Source: Lysobacterales bacterium (GTDB lineage: Bacteria; Pseudomonadota; Gammaproteobacteria; Xanthomonadales; Ahniellaceae). Taken from it: a DNA stretch of 64,000 bases. A model generated the notes under the pieces. That model was not told where the DNA came from. It saw only the letters and a list, made by a program, of their open reading frames with translations, and searched no databases. The stretch spans positions 16,371 through 80,370 of the forward strand of contig JACPFU010000022.1 of assembly GCA_016182785.1 (NCBI GenBank), written 5' to 3'. Below, piece by piece: positions 1-9,796 of the stretch (positions are counted from its first letter, which is position 1; each line of letters starts with the position of its first letter). Made by a program: the position numbers and the translations under genes.

Positions 1-644
1 CGCATGCCCTCGAGCAGCTTGCGTCCGGCGATGCCGATCACGAGGATGCCAAACAGCAGCCCCATCAGCCGGATGTTCAGGCGCATGTCGCCGTTCAAGA
101 TGTGGCTGAACTCGTGCGCGATCACGCCTTGCAGCTCGTCGCGCTTGAGCTTGTCGAGCGCGCCGCGGGTCACCGCGATCGCGGCGTCCGCCGGGGTGTA
201 GCCGGCCGCGAAGGCGTTGATGCCCTGCTCCTGTTCGAGCACGTAGATCTCCGGCACCGGCACCCCGGAGGCGATCGCGATTTCCTCGACCACGTTGCGC
301 AGGCGCCGGTAGTGCGCGTTGCCCGGGTCGGTCGAGACCAGCGTGCCGCCGAGCGACTGCGCCACCTTGCCGCCGCCGGCACGCAGGCTGCCGATCTTGA
401 ACAGCGAGGCAATCGCGATCACCGCGACCACCGCGACGCTCGACAGCAGCAGCGTCCCGGTGTGGCGCGCGATGATCTCGCCACTCGACAGGTTCGCCGC
501 GTAGGCTTCGTCGGCATTCGCCAGCATCGCCGCCACCACCACCAGGTCGATCGCGGCGACGATCGCGAGCACCGCGAGCACGAACAGCAGCAGCAGCCGC
601 TTCGACTGCCGCCGCGCCTGGTGCTGGAGCTCGAAGAAGTTCAT
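1..644 (-). CDS. M48-family (HtpX-like) membrane metalloprotease, C-terminus off the window
   Basis: Partial gene: the start codon (ATG at 644-642) is in the window and the reading frame runs open to base 1. The N-terminus has two hydrophobic segments (about residues 18-42 and 65-85). A zinc-protease helix HEFSH (HExxH) follows at about residue 180. The stretch before it, with VPVPEIYVLE and INAFAAGY, is typical of HtpX-type M48 proteases that degrade misfolded membrane proteins. It lies 141 bases downstream of lemA on the same strand. LemA plus an M48 protease is a known gene pair, so the two are probably co-transcribed. The second zinc ligand region and the C-terminus are not visible. Confidence 0.85.
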   Translation of the reverse strand, partial: MNFFELQHQARRQSKRLLLLFVLAVLAIVAAIDLVVVAAMLANADEAYAANLSSGEIIARHTGTLLLSSVAVVAVIAIASLFKIGSLRAGGGKVAQSLGGTLVSTDPGNAHYRRLRNVVEEIAIASGVPVPEIYVLEQEQGINAFAAGYTPADAAIAVTRGALDKLKRDELQGVIAHEFSHILNGDMRLNIRLMGLLFGILVIGIAGRKLLEGM

Positions 645-785
645 CGCTCCGCCCCGTGCCGGTCGCAGGACGCGTGCGCGATACCCGCCGTCGGCGGGTT
701 CGAGTGCACGGGCTTCGACCAGCTCAGCCCGAACGGGGCATCGCGGCCATCAGCGGCCGCAGCTCGACCTTGCACGGCACAACGC

Positions 786-1376
786 TCAGTCGAACTTCAC
801 CTTGACCGCTTCGCGCTTGACCGGGTCCTCGATCTGCAGCAGCGCGGCTTCCTTGAAGTTGAACATGCCGGCGATGATGTTGTTCGGGAACACGTCGCGG
901 CTGACGTTGTAGCCCATCACCGAGTCGTTGAAGGCCTGGCGCGCGAACGCGACCTTGTTCTCGGTCGAGGTCAGCTCCTCGCTCACCTGCATCATGTTCT
1001 GGTTGGCCTTCAGGTCCGGGTAGGCCTCGACCGTCACCATCAGCCGGCTCAACGCGCCGGCCAGCTGGCCCTCGGACGCCGCCAGGTTCTGCATCGCCGT
1101 GGCGTCGCCGGGGTGTGCCTGCGCCGCCTTGAGGCCGTTGACCGCGGCGTTGCGCGCAGCAACCACGGCTTCGAGGGTTCCGGCCTCGTGCTTCATGTAG
1201 GCCTTGGCGGTCTCGACCAGGTTCGGGATCAGGTCGTAGCGGCGGGTCAGCTGCACGTCGATCTGGGCGAACGCATTCTCGTAGCCGCGACGCGCGCGGA
1301 TCAGCCCGTTGTAGATGCCGATCACCCAGAACGCCAGTACCGCAACGATCACCAAAAGGACCAGCAAACCGATCAT
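786..1376 (-). CDS. lemA: LemA family protein
   Basis: 196-aa LemA protein. An N-terminal membrane anchor (about residues 2-24, MIGLLVLLVIVAVLAFW) is followed by the family core: RARRGYENAFAQIDVQLTRR, the YDLIPNLVETAKAYM helix, and the C-terminal NVSRDVFPNNIIAGMFNF block. Length and order match the family. The reading frame is open further upstream, but the ATG at 1376 is chosen because GGAGGG sits about 7 bases before it and the family starts at the membrane helix. The cellular role of LemA is poorly defined. The downstream HtpX-like protease suggests membrane-protein homeostasis. Confidence 0.93.
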   Translation of the reverse strand: MIGLLVLLVIVAVLAFWVIGIYNGLIRARRGYENAFAQIDVQLTRRYDLIPNLVETAKAYMKHEAGTLEAVVAARNAAVNGLKAAQAHPGDATAMQNLAASEGQLAGALSRLMVTVEAYPDLKANQNMMQVSEELTSTENKVAFARQAFNDSVMGYNVSRDVFPNNIIAGMFNFKEAALLQIEDPVKREAVKVKFD

Positions 1377-1458
1377 TGTCCTGCCCTCCGCCTGTGATGG
1401 AACGGGCCGCGTTGCGCTGCACTGCTTGCTAGAATCGCGGCGACCGCACGAGCATAAC

Positions 1459-2688
1459 ATGGCCGTTTCACGTTCCTTTGCAACCCTCGCCGCCACCGTC
1501 AGCCTGCTGCTTGCGGCTGCGACCGGTGGCGCCGCCGACCTGTCCAAGGCGCAGCGCGACGCTGCGATCGTGGCCGAGTTCGAGCGGCTGAGCGACGCCG
1601 TCATGCGCACCGGACAGACGCCAGCGCTGGCGGCGGTGGTGGTGCGCGACGGTGCCATCGTCAGCGTGCGCGGCCTTGGCGTCTCGGAGAACGGCAAGCG
1701 CAGCGTGGTCGGTCCCGACACCGTGTTCCGGCTGGCGTCACTGTCGAAGTCGTTTGCCGCATCGCTCGCGGCGTTGCTGGTCAACGAGCGTGCGCTGCAA
1801 TGGGAGAACCGCGTCCAGGACCTGGTGCCGGCGCTGGTGCTCAAGGACATCGAAGGCGCCGGACGACTGCGCATCGACGACCTGCTCAGCCATCGCGTCG
1901 GTCTGCCGCACAACACGCTCGACCGCGCGCTCGAAGCCGACTCGCCGTATCCGCTGCTGGTCGAGCAGCTCGACGAAGTCACGCCGGTCTGTTCGGTCGG
2001 CAGTTGCTACAGCTACCAGAACATCGCATTCAGCCTGATCGGCGACGTCACCTTCGCCGTCACCGGCGACTTCTTCACGCACCAGGTCGAGCAGCGCATC
2101 TTTCATCCGCTCGGCATGGAAACCGCGACCTACGGCCGCGACGCGCTCGAGGCCAGCGGCGACTGGGCACGACCGCACGTCAAGCGCACCGGCCGCTGGC
2201 AGGCGGTGTACCCGAAGCTCACCTACTACCGCATTCCGCCGGCGGCCGGCGTCAACGCCAGCGCGCGCGACCTCGGCCACTGGATGCTCGCCCACCTCGG
2301 GCACGCGCCGGAGGTACTTGATCGCGAGTTGCTCGACGTGCTGCACGCGCCGCAGATCGACACTCCGGGCGAGGTGCTCGGCTCGCCCTGGCGGCGCCAG
2401 CGCGTGCGCAGCGCGTCCTACGCGCTCGGCTGGCGCGTGTTCGACTACAGCGGCCACCGCATGATCTTCCACGCCGGTGCGGTGCAGGGCTACCGCGCGG
2501 CCTTGGCAATGCTGCCCGACCACGATTTCGGCGTGGCGCTGCTGTGGAACAGCGAGTCGGCGGTGCCGGCCGGCCTGCTGCCGACCATCGTCGATCGCGA
2601 ACTCGAACTGCCCGCGCGCGACTGGCTGCAACTGGACCGACTGCTGCCGCGCCGCGTCGCGCGCGCCAAGCGCAGCGCCTCCCCCTGA
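1459..2688 (+). CDS. Serine hydrolase of the beta-lactamase class C / DD-peptidase superfamily
   Basis: 409 aa, exported: a hydrophobic signal segment spans about residues 8-25, ending near GGAA. The active-site set of penicillin-recognising enzymes is present: SxxK as S94-L-S-K97, YxN as Y186-Q-N188, and an HAG triad near residue 338. The family includes AmpC, D-aminopeptidases and esterases, so the substrate cannot be told from sequence. The ATG at 1459 fits the signal peptide. It diverges from lemA with 82 bases between start codons and lies 12 bases upstream of a GPP34-family gene on the same strand, so those two may be co-transcribed. Confidence 0.88.
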   Translation: MAVSRSFATLAATVSLLLAAATGGAADLSKAQRDAAIVAEFERLSDAVMRTGQTPALAAVVVRDGAIVSVRGLGVSENGKRSVVGPDTVFRLASLSKSFAASLAALLVNERALQWENRVQDLVPALVLKDIEGAGRLRIDDLLSHRVGLPHNTLDRALEADSPYPLLVEQLDEVTPVCSVGSCYSYQNIAFSLIGDVTFAVTGDFFTHQVEQRIFHPLGMETATYGRDALEASGDWARPHVKRTGRWQAVYPKLTYYRIPPAAGVNASARDLGHWMLAHLGHAPEVLDRELLDVLHAPQIDTPGEVLGSPWRRQRVRSASYALGWRVFDYSGHRMIFHAGAVQGYRAALAMLPDHDFGVALLWNSESAVPAGLLPTIVDRELELPARDWLQLDRLLPRRVARAKRSASP

Positions 2689-2700
2689 GCACCCGCGGCA

Positions 2701-3309
2701 ATGATCCTCGCCGAACGGCTGTGTCTGCTGGTGCTCGATCCCGAGCGCGGCCGCGACCGTGCCTCGACCGACACGCAACGCCTGCATCGCGCGATCTCCG
2801 GGCTGGTGCTGGTGGATCTGATGCTCGGCGGACGCATCCGCATCGACGCCACGCAGGTGCATGCCGGTGACGCCCTGCCCGCCGCGCATCCGGTGCTGGC
2901 CGAAGCGGCCAAGCTGCTCGCGACCGCGCGACCGACCCTGCCGCTGGCGACGGCATCGCAGCTGCTGCAGCGCCACGCCCGCAGCTGGCAGCGGCGCATG
3001 CTCAAGTCGCTCGCAGCGCGCGACGTGCTCGAACTGCACATCCCGTTCCCGTTCCTGCGCCAGTACCGCCTGCGTTCGCGCCAGGCGTGGAACGAGTCGC
3101 TGGCGCTGCTGCAGTCCGCACGCACCGGGGCCGCGGCCGATCCGGCGGCGCTGGCGCTGGCGCTGGCGACCGAACTCAGCGGCGTGTTGGCCGACCTGAT
3201 GCCGACCGAAGCCAGCCGACCGCTGCTCGCCGCGCTGGCCGGACTCGGCGACATCGCCGCGCACAGCGAGCGCCACGCCGCGCTGCTGCAACTGCTGCGC
3301 GGCGACTGA
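2701..3309 (+). CDS. GPP34 (GOLPH3/Vps74-like) family protein
   Basis: 202 aa, no signal peptide. The start (ILAERLCLLVLDPERGR) and the following helix (AISGLVLVDLMLGGRIRID) match the beginning of the GPP34 fold, named after eukaryotic GOLPH3, a phosphatidylinositol-4-phosphate-binding Golgi protein. Bacterial members are common in actinobacteria and scattered elsewhere; their function is largely unknown, with lipid or membrane-surface binding the usual guess. It follows the serine hydrolase by 12 bases, suggesting one transcript. Convergent with the TonB-domain gene, with a hairpin between them. Confidence 0.7.
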   Translation: MILAERLCLLVLDPERGRDRASTDTQRLHRAISGLVLVDLMLGGRIRIDATQVHAGDALPAAHPVLAEAAKLLATARPTLPLATASQLLQRHARSWQRRMLKSLAARDVLELHIPFPFLRQYRLRSRQAWNESLALLQSARTGAAADPAALALALATELSGVLADLMPTEASRPLLAALAGLGDIAAHSERHAALLQLLRGD

Positions 3310-3316
3310 AACGAAG

Positions 3317-3336
3317 GCGGCGCCCGCAGGCGCCGC
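3317..3336. terminator. Hairpin between convergent genes
   Basis: Perfect 8-bp stem (GCGGCGCC / GGCGCCGC) with a 4-base loop, placed between the converging stop codons at 3309 and 3361. No strong T-run follows on either strand, so it is at best a weak bidirectional terminator. Confidence 0.45.
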
Positions 3337-3360
3337 ATTCACTCCGCTTCGTTGCGGACG

Positions 3361-4329
3361 CTACTTCGCGCTGAGCGCGAACTCGATGCGCCGTGTCAAC
3401 GTGCGCTGCACCGGCTTGCCGTTCTCCAGCGCCGGTTCGTACTTCCACTGCGAGACCGCGCGCACCGCGTCGCGATCGAACACGCCGCGTGGCTGCGCGC
3501 GCGCGACATTGACGTCGGTGACATCGCCATTCGCCGCTACCGTGAACGAGACCTCGACCCAGCCTTCCTGGCGGCGGCGCGCGGCGGCAGCCGGATACAC
3601 CGGGCGCACCTGGCGCACCAGCACCGGATCACGCGACTGCGCCACCGGTTGCGCTGGCGCCGTGGTCACCGGTGCCGGTTCGACCGGCTTCGGCTCGACC
3701 GGCTTCGGTTCGGCGGCGACCGGACGCGTCGGCTGCGCCGGTGCCGCGGCTGCCGGCGCGGGTGCGGCTGCGGCCTGTGCCGCCTGTGCGCGCTGCTGCT
3801 CGGCGGCGGCTTCCTGGGCCAGGCGGCGCTCTTCCTCGCGCTGCATCTGCGTGCGCGCCGCGTTGAGTTTGGATTTCAGCGTCGACACCGTGTACGAGCC
3901 CGGACTGGCCTGGTCCAGCAGGGCGACGATGCGCCCCGCTTCGGGCAGGTTGCGGTTGACGATTTCGCGTTCGGCATTGCCGGCAGCGAGCGGGAACAGA
4001 TCGACCAGCGCCTGGGTCGCGCTGACGTTGTTCGCATCCTTGGCCAGCACCTGCAGATAGAACTCGACGGCGTTGTTGCCAGCCGGCGCGACCAGCCGTT
4101 CTTCGTTGACCGCGCGTGTCGCCATGCCGAGCAGGTCGGCGGCGGAGAGTTCCGCTGCCACCGGTGCGGCCACCTGCGGCGAAGCCCCCGCCGCGGGTTG
4201 CGCGCCGGCTGCCGGCTTCGCGGCCTCTTCCTTCTTGCCGCAGGCGGAGATCGCCAGCACCGAGCAAAGTGCCAGGGCGACGACGCTCTTCCAGTTCTTG
4301 TCGCGGAGGGTTCGGATCTCGATCGGCAT
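3361..4329 (-). CDS. TonB C-terminal-domain lipoprotein
   Basis: 322 aa. ATG at 4329 has GAGG about 8 bases upstream. A hydrophobic stretch (VVALALCSVLAISAC) ends in a lipobox-like ISAC, predicting a lipoprotein rather than the usual TonB inner-membrane helix. A helical region follows, with a Glu/Gln/Ala-rich coiled coil (about residues 165-195), a Pro/Ala/Lys/Glu-rich linker with PKPVEPKPVEP, and a C-terminal TonB domain: VRQVRPVYPAAA, GWVEVSFTV, FDRDAVRAVSQWKYEPA. TonB domains normally carry proton-motive-force energy to outer-membrane receptors. No ExbB/ExbD gene is near, so this may be a structural rather than energising member. Confidence 0.8.
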   Translation of the reverse strand: MPIEIRTLRDKNWKSVVALALCSVLAISACGKKEEAAKPAAGAQPAAGASPQVAAPVAAELSAADLLGMATRAVNEERLVAPAGNNAVEFYLQVLAKDANNVSATQALVDLFPLAAGNAEREIVNRNLPEAGRIVALLDQASPGSYTVSTLKSKLNAARTQMQREEERRLAQEAAAEQQRAQAAQAAAAPAPAAAAPAQPTRPVAAEPKPVEPKPVEPAPVTTAPAQPVAQSRDPVLVRQVRPVYPAAAARRRQEGWVEVSFTVAANGDVTDVNVARAQPRGVFDRDAVRAVSQWKYEPALENGKPVQRTLTRRIEFALSAK

Positions 4330-4671
4330 TTCACGTCCTCGCTGATTCTTGGCCAGACTGCACGCCGCTGCCGGGGCGACAGCCGTGACCGGGGTCACGA
4401 TGCGTCTTGTACCGCAATTCGCACGGACGTTCACGCGAACGACACGCCGGTGCGGGCTGGCAGCCACCTTACAGCATGGCGCAGGCCGCGCAAACGCCAG
4501 CGCTGCGCCCGTTCGGGCCAGGTCGCCGCAATGCAAAGGATGGTTTCGGAGATTGGCCGAGGGGCCATGTCATCGGAAGCGCTGCGCTTCCGGCCTTGCG
4601 GTCCAAAGTGACCATCGCACGCCGGGCGGTCGTGCGATGGTCTGACCCGGATAAAGCGTTACAGCCTTGCC
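4330..4671. other. Intergenic region, 342 bases, between two minus-strand genes
   Basis: Holds the 5' region of the TonB-domain lipoprotein gene and the 3' region of the histone-like gene. Two hairpins are visible: 4574-4592 (CGGAAGCG, loop CTG, CGCTTCCG) and 4611-4641 (10-bp stem). No convincing coding frame or RNA gene was recognised. Confidence 0.5.
4611..4641 (-). terminator. Candidate terminator of the histone-like gene
   Basis: A perfect 10-bp stem, ACCATCGCAC/GTGCGATGGT, encloses an 11-base loop 30 bases after the stop of the Lys/Ala-repeat gene. On the minus strand it is followed only by CACTTTGG, so the T-run is poor. Confidence 0.45.
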
Positions 4672-4890
4672 TTACTTCTTCGCAGCGGCCTTCTTGGCCG
4701 GAGCTTTCTTCGCAGCCTTCTTGGCCGGAGCTTTCTTGGCAGCGGCCTTCTTCGCCGGAGCCTTCTTGGCAGCGGCCTTCTTGGCCGGAGCCTTCTTCGC
4801 CGCCGGCTTCTTGGCCGCGGCTTTCTTCGCTGCAGGTTTGGCGGCGGCTTTCACCGTGCCGGTCTTCTTCTTGGTAGTTGCTGCTTTCAT
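4672..4890 (-). CDS. Histone H1-like Lys/Ala-repeat DNA-binding protein
   Basis: 72 aa made almost wholly of Lys, Ala and Pro. After a short MKAATTKKKTGTVK start it becomes PAKK/AAKK repeats. This composition is that of the C-terminal tail of histone H1 and of bacterial H1-like proteins (AlgP/HctB type), which bind DNA or RNA non-specifically. The ATG at 4890 has an excellent Shine-Dalgarno sequence (AGAGGAG, 7 bases away). It stands alone between two sizeable intergenic regions, so it is probably monocistronic. The repeat tract is likely to vary in length between strains. Confidence 0.8.
   Translation of the reverse strand: MKAATTKKKTGTVKAAAKPAAKKAAAKKPAAKKAPAKKAAAKKAPAKKAAAKKAPAKKAAKKAPAKKAAAKK
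4675..4796 (-). repeat. Tandem 30-base repeats inside the histone-like gene
   Basis: About four degenerate copies of a 30-base unit encoding KAPAKKAAAK; one copy is a codon shorter. In-frame tandem repeats of this sort change number by slippage or recombination. Confidence 0.75.
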
Positions 4891-5327
4891 TGTAGTGCTC
4901 CTCTTGGTTTTGGCAGTGGTCGCCCGGTTGAAAACCGATCAAGCGCCGCGTGCGCGGACTGCCGACACGCACACACGGGTGGAGGGAACGACACGACGCA
5001 TCGTCGGGAGCATCAGTGGATTTGCGTCGTAATCGCGGAAGGAGGATTGCATGCTGGAGAGGCGGGAGACCGTTCGCGACATCTGCGAGGAGTTCGTTGC
5101 GGTCGGCGTCTCGATGTTTTTTTCGCCACTCATTTCCGAAGCATGCTTGTCACGCTGCGGCAAAACTAATTGCACGCGCGTTGACTGTCAACACGTTTTG
5201 TGCGCGCGCGAATTCATCGCACGACGAACCGCTCGCGCGAAGCATCGCGAATGATGCGTGCGCGCTGTCGCGATACACGCACTGCGCATGCGCGAAGCAC
5301 GAGCACGCGGCGCGCTCGACGACGCGC
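4891..5327. other. Intergenic region, about 440 bases
   Basis: Upstream of the histone-like gene and beyond the gcvH terminator. Less GC-biased than its surroundings, with several short T and A runs (for example a 7-T run near 5117). Short open frames exist on both strands but none has a clear ribosome-binding site, a recognisable family or the codon bias of this genome. It probably carries the histone-like gene's promoter. A small RNA cannot be excluded. Confidence 0.45.
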
Positions 5328-5360
5328 AAAAAAAGAACCGGCTGCTTGCGCAACCGGTTC
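5328..5360 (-). terminator. Rho-independent terminator of gcvT-gcvH
   Basis: On the minus strand GAACCGGTTG, a 6-base loop, then CAGCCGGTTC form a 10-bp stem with one G-U pair, followed directly by seven T residues. It starts about 20 bases after the gcvH stop codon. Confidence 0.9.
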
Positions 5361-5380
5361 GGCAACATCGACCACGAGGT

Positions 5381-5776
5381 TCAATGCTCTTCGTTCTCGA
5401 TCATCTCGGCGTAGTCGTCGGGACCGAGCAGCGCCTCGAACTCGCTGCTGTCGCTTGGCTTGAGCACGAACAGCCAGCCCTCGCCGTAGGCATCGCCGTT
5501 GATCGTCTCGGGCGCATCGACCAGCTTCTCGTTGACCGCGACGACGGTGCCCGACACCGGGCTGTAGACATCCGATGCCGCCTTCACCGACTCGACCACC
5601 GCGGCGCCGTTTCCAGCGGTGAGTTCATCGCCGAGCGCCGGAAGCTCGACGTAGACCAGGTCACCGAGTGCCGCCTGCGCGTGATCGGAGATGCCCACGG
5701 TGATGTGGCCGTTGTCCTCGATGCGCGCCCACTCGTGGCTCTTCAGGAATTTCAGGTCGCCGGGAATTTCGCTCAT
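5381..5776 (-). CDS. gcvH: Glycine cleavage system H protein
   Basis: 131 aa, the usual length. GcvH carries the lipoyl arm that shuttles the aminomethyl group between the P, T and L proteins of glycine cleavage. The lipoylation site is K65 in ESVKAASD, and the opening [20 protein letters not shown] is the family signature. ATG at 5776 is preceded by GAGGA. Lies 52 bases after gcvT in the same operon and ends in a strong terminator. gcvP is not in the window. Confidence 0.97.
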   Translation of the reverse strand: MSEIPGDLKFLKSHEWARIEDNGHITVGISDHAQAALGDLVYVELPALGDELTAGNGAAVVESVKAASDVYSPVSGTVVAVNEKLVDAPETINGDAYGEGWLFVLKPSDSSEFEALLGPDDYAEMIENEEH

Positions 5777-5828
5777 GACTCGGTCCTCGTGGTCGGTGAT
5801 GACGGATGGTGGATTGCAGCTTGCAGCT

Positions 5829-6920
<1,092 letters not shown>

Positions 6921-6962
6921 GGGCACTCCGCGCCTCCGGTCGAGGGCGCGGAGCATAACGAC

Positions 6963-7394
6963 TCAGCCGCCGGTTTTCTCGACGACCAGAATCAAGCCAT
7001 CGCTTCGACAGACTCGAACGCGCGTTCCAGCGGCCAGGTCCGGGCCTTCGACGGTCCACAGCGCATCGCCGATCTTGAGCTTGCCGCGGCCGAGCTCGAT
7101 CGGGCCGTCGAGCACGAACTCGCGCCCGACCAGCTGGTCGGCCTTGCGGTTCAGCAGCGGCTGGTCGCTCGGCGTTTCATGGCTGCGGAACCAGCGCCAG
7201 TACACCGCCACCGAAGCGATCGACGACACGCCGAACACCGCGATCTGCCCGAGCAGCGGCAAGTCCGGGAACATCCAGACCACGACGCCGACCACGAACG
7301 CGGCAATGCCGAACCAGAGGATGCTCGCTCCGGGGATGATCGTCTCCATCGCGAGCAACGCGAGCGCGATCGCCCACCACGTGTAGACACCCAT
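6963..7394 (-). CDS. NfeD-family membrane protein partnered with the SPFH protein
   Basis: 143 aa: two or three membrane helices (about residues 5-65, including METIIPGASILWFGIAAF) followed by a C-terminal OB-fold domain with VGREFVLDGPIELGRGKLKI. This is the short NfeD class (E. coli YbbJ type) that pairs with SPFH/stomatin proteins and is thought to act in membrane microdomain organisation. Its ATG lies one base after the TGA of the SPFH gene (TGA-G-ATG), so translation is coupled. Confidence 0.88.
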   Translation of the reverse strand: MGVYTWWAIALALLAMETIIPGASILWFGIAAFVVGVVVWMFPDLPLLGQIAVFGVSSIASVAVYWRWFRSHETPSDQPLLNRKADQLVGREFVLDGPIELGRGKLKIGDALWTVEGPDLAAGTRVRVCRSDGLILVVEKTGG

Positions 7395-7395
7395 C

Positions 7396-8337
7396 TCAGG
7401 CTCCCGGCATCTTCGGCGGCTTGAGCGCGGTCGCCTTGTCGAGCGCTCCCTTCGACAACTCGGCGATGCCGGCAATCGAGCCGAGCAGGCCAGTGGTCTC
7501 CAGCGGCATCATCAGCACCTTCTGGTTCGGCGAGGTGGCCAGCGCCTTCAGCGCCTCGACGTACTTCTGCGCGATGAAATAGTTGATCGCCTGCACGTCG
7601 CCGCGTTCGATCGCCTGGCTCACCATCATCGTCGCCTTGGCTTCGGCCTCGGCCAGGCGCTCGCGCGCTTCGGCGTCCTTGAACGCCGCCTCGCGTCGAC
7701 CTTCGGCTTCGAGCACCGCCGACTGCTTTTCGCCCTCGGCGCGCAGGATCTCGGACTGGCGCGAACCCTCGGCTTCGAGGATCTGCGCGCGCTTCTCGCG
7801 CTCGGCTTTCATCTGGCGGGCCATCGAGTCGACCAGGTCGCGCGGCGGCTGGATGTCCTTGAGCTCGATGCGGTTGACCTTGAGACCCCAGGGATGGGTG
7901 GCCTCGTCGACCACGCGCAGCAGCTTGGTGTTGATCTCGTCGCGCTTGGACAACGACTCGTCAAGGTCCATCGAACCGATCGCGGTACGGATGTTGGTCA
8001 TCACCAGGGCGATGATCGCCTGCTCCAGGTTCGACACCTCGTAGGCGGCCTTGGCGGCATCGAGCACCTGGTAGAAGACCACGCCGTCGACCTTCACCAC
8101 GGCGTTGTCCTTGGTGATGACTTCCTGCGAGGGAACGTCGAGCACCTGTTCCATCATGTTGATCTTGCGGCCGACATTGAACACGTACGGGATGATGATG
8201 CCGATGCCCGGGGTCTGCGTGTGCGTGTACTTGCGGAAGCGCTCGATGGTGAACTCGAATCCTTGCGGCACCATCACCACGCCCTTCCACAGCGTGAAGA
8301 TGATGAAGGCAAGCAGAAACAGGACGATCGGTTCCAT
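7396..8337 (-). CDS. qmcA: SPFH/band 7 (paraslipin, QmcA-type) membrane protein
   Basis: 313 aa. An N-terminal membrane anchor (about residues 2-20) is followed by the SPFH domain ([40 protein letters not shown]) and a long Ala/Glu/Arg-rich coiled coil (about residues 180-250). Paraslipins form membrane scaffolds and act with an NfeD protein, here the next gene. ATG at 8337 is preceded by GGGAGAA. An in-frame extension upstream is not credible. Diverges from the FadL-type porin gene, sharing a 128-base promoter region. Confidence 0.92.
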   Translation of the reverse strand: MEPIVLFLLAFIIFTLWKGVVMVPQGFEFTIERFRKYTHTQTPGIGIIIPYVFNVGRKINMMEQVLDVPSQEVITKDNAVVKVDGVVFYQVLDAAKAAYEVSNLEQAIIALVMTNIRTAIGSMDLDESLSKRDEINTKLLRVVDEATHPWGLKVNRIELKDIQPPRDLVDSMARQMKAEREKRAQILEAEGSRQSEILRAEGEKQSAVLEAEGRREAAFKDAEARERLAEAEAKATMMVSQAIERGDVQAINYFIAQKYVEALKALATSPNQKVLMMPLETTGLLGSIAGIAELSKGALDKATALKPPKMPGA

Positions 8338-8465
8338 GGCGTTCTCCCGGGTTGAAGGCGCGAGTATAGGCATCCGCCGCGCCGTGCGCAGGGGGCAGAT
8401 GGCGCTATCATCCGGCCGCTCGCCCCGAGCGATCCTTCCTATCCAGAACGAGAGGAGAAAACCCA

Positions 8466-9737
8466 ATGAAGAAGCTGCTTCCCCTGGCAATCGGCGCCGC
8501 ATTGCTGGCCGCCGCATCCAGCGCCTTCGCCATCACCGACGAAGAAGGCAACGCCTCGCTGCAGTTCAATTTCTCGGCGCCCGGCGCGCGCTCGCTGGCA
8601 ATGGGCGGCGCGTTCATCGGCCTGGCCGACGACGCCACCGCCGCGTTCTCGAACCCGGCCGGCCTGGTGCAGCTCGCGGCCCCGGAAGTCTCGCTCGAAT
8701 TCCGTGCGAACGACTTCAGCACCGAATACGCGCACAGCGGAACGTTCACCGCCGACCCGTTCAGCACTGCCGGGGTGAACTACCGCGAGGCCGACAGCGA
8801 CACGCGCAGCCCATCGTTCCTGTCCGTGGTGCTGCCGCAGGAAGACTGGGCGGTCGCGTTCTACCGCCATGAGTTCCTGAACTACGAAACCGCGTTCCGT
8901 ACCGAGGCCATCAGCTCGATCTACCCGTTTGATGCCGCGATCGACGTTTCGATCTACAGCTACGGCCTGTCCGGCGCGTTCAAGCTCAACGACCGCTGGT
9001 CGTTCGGCGCCAGCCTCAATGCCTACCAGATGGACCTGGACTCGAACACGCGGCGCTTCACCACGGTCGCCGACACGCTGGTGCGCTACTCGACCCAGCA
9101 GCATGGCGACGACGGCGCATTCGGCTTCGGACTCGGTGCCCAGTACCACATCAACGACCAGTGGCAGGCGGGTCTGGTGTACCGGCGCGCGCCGAAGTTC
9201 AAGTACACCGCGAGCATCGTTCCGGGTACGCAGACCTTCCCGCGCCTGGACAAGCAGGCTTACCTCGACACCCCGGACCTGCTCGGGCTCGGGCTGGTCT
9301 ATCGTCCGACCGATGCGTTCACGCTGGCGTTCGACGTCTCGCACGTGCAGTACTCGCAGCTGACCGACGACGTGATCTCGAACTTCAACCTCAACGACGA
9401 CACCGCGGCCGGACGTGCGGCGCTCGAGCCGTTGCTGACCAAGGACGATTACGAGATCCGCCTCGGCGCGGAATACACCTTCACCGAGATGGAAGTGCCG
9501 CTGTCGCTGCGCGCCGGCGTCTGGCGCGACCCGGAGCACACCGTGCGCTTCAACGGCCTGCCGAATCCCGCGTTCGGCGATGCGGTCGCCAACGCCGTGC
9601 TGTTCTCGCACGGTGACGACGAGATGCACGCTTCGCTCGGTTTCGGCTGGGCGTTCGAGAAGTTCCAGCTCGACGCGGCGTTCGATACTTCCGAGCGCAA
9701 CCAGACCTTGTCGATCTCGGGCGTGCTGCGCTTCTGA
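8466..9737 (+). CDS. FadL/OmpP1/TodX-type outer-membrane porin
   Basis: 423 aa with a clear signal peptide ([22 protein letters not shown]). The mature N-terminus has the family hallmarks [21 protein letters not shown] followed by AFSNPAGL, where small residues plug the barrel. The rest alternates polar and aromatic residues as in beta-barrels and ends in a terminal aromatic strand ([10 protein letters not shown]-terminal Phe). The family takes up long-chain fatty acids or other hydrophobic compounds. The substrate is not evident. AGGAG lies 12 bases before the ATG. A terminator follows. Confidence 0.92.
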   Translation: MKKLLPLAIGAALLAAASSAFAITDEEGNASLQFNFSAPGARSLAMGGAFIGLADDATAAFSNPAGLVQLAAPEVSLEFRANDFSTEYAHSGTFTADPFSTAGVNYREADSDTRSPSFLSVVLPQEDWAVAFYRHEFLNYETAFRTEAISSIYPFDAAIDVSIYSYGLSGAFKLNDRWSFGASLNAYQMDLDSNTRRFTTVADTLVRYSTQQHGDDGAFGFGLGAQYHINDQWQAGLVYRRAPKFKYTASIVPGTQTFPRLDKQAYLDTPDLLGLGLVYRPTDAFTLAFDVSHVQYSQLTDDVISNFNLNDDTAAGRAALEPLLTKDDYEIRLGAEYTFTEMEVPLSLRAGVWRDPEHTVRFNGLPNPAFGDAVANAVLFSHGDDEMHASLGFGWAFEKFQLDAAFDTSERNQTLSISGVLRF

Positions 9738-9762
9738 TTCATCCGCAAGCCACCGTTCCACC

Positions 9763-9796
9763 AGAACGCCGCGCCCCGCGCGGCGTTCTGCTTTCT
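9763..9796 (+). terminator. Terminator after the porin gene
   Basis: Perfect 11-bp stem AGAACGCCGCG / CGCGGCGTTCT with a 5-base loop, followed by GCTTTCT. The T-run is short, but the stem is strong and sits 25 bases after the stop. It also abuts the end of the convergent gene. Confidence 0.75.

Noticed and set aside
102..1397. Long plus-strand open frame over the lemA/M48 genes
   Set aside because: Antisense shadow of GC-rich coding sequence; its His/Arg/Asp-rich translation has no domain, while the minus strand encodes clear families.
4675..4880. Regular repeats that could be mistaken for a CRISPR array
   Set aside because: The repeats are contiguous, without unique spacers, and encode a Lys/Ala/Pro-rich reading frame.
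5051..5254. 67-codon open frame in the region upstream of the histone-like gene
   Set aside because: No ribosome-binding site, no GC-biased third positions and no recognisable motif.
6921..6962. Glycine riboswitch upstream of gcvT
   Set aside because: Only 42 bases separate gcvT from the upstream gene, and no tandem aptamer fold is visible.
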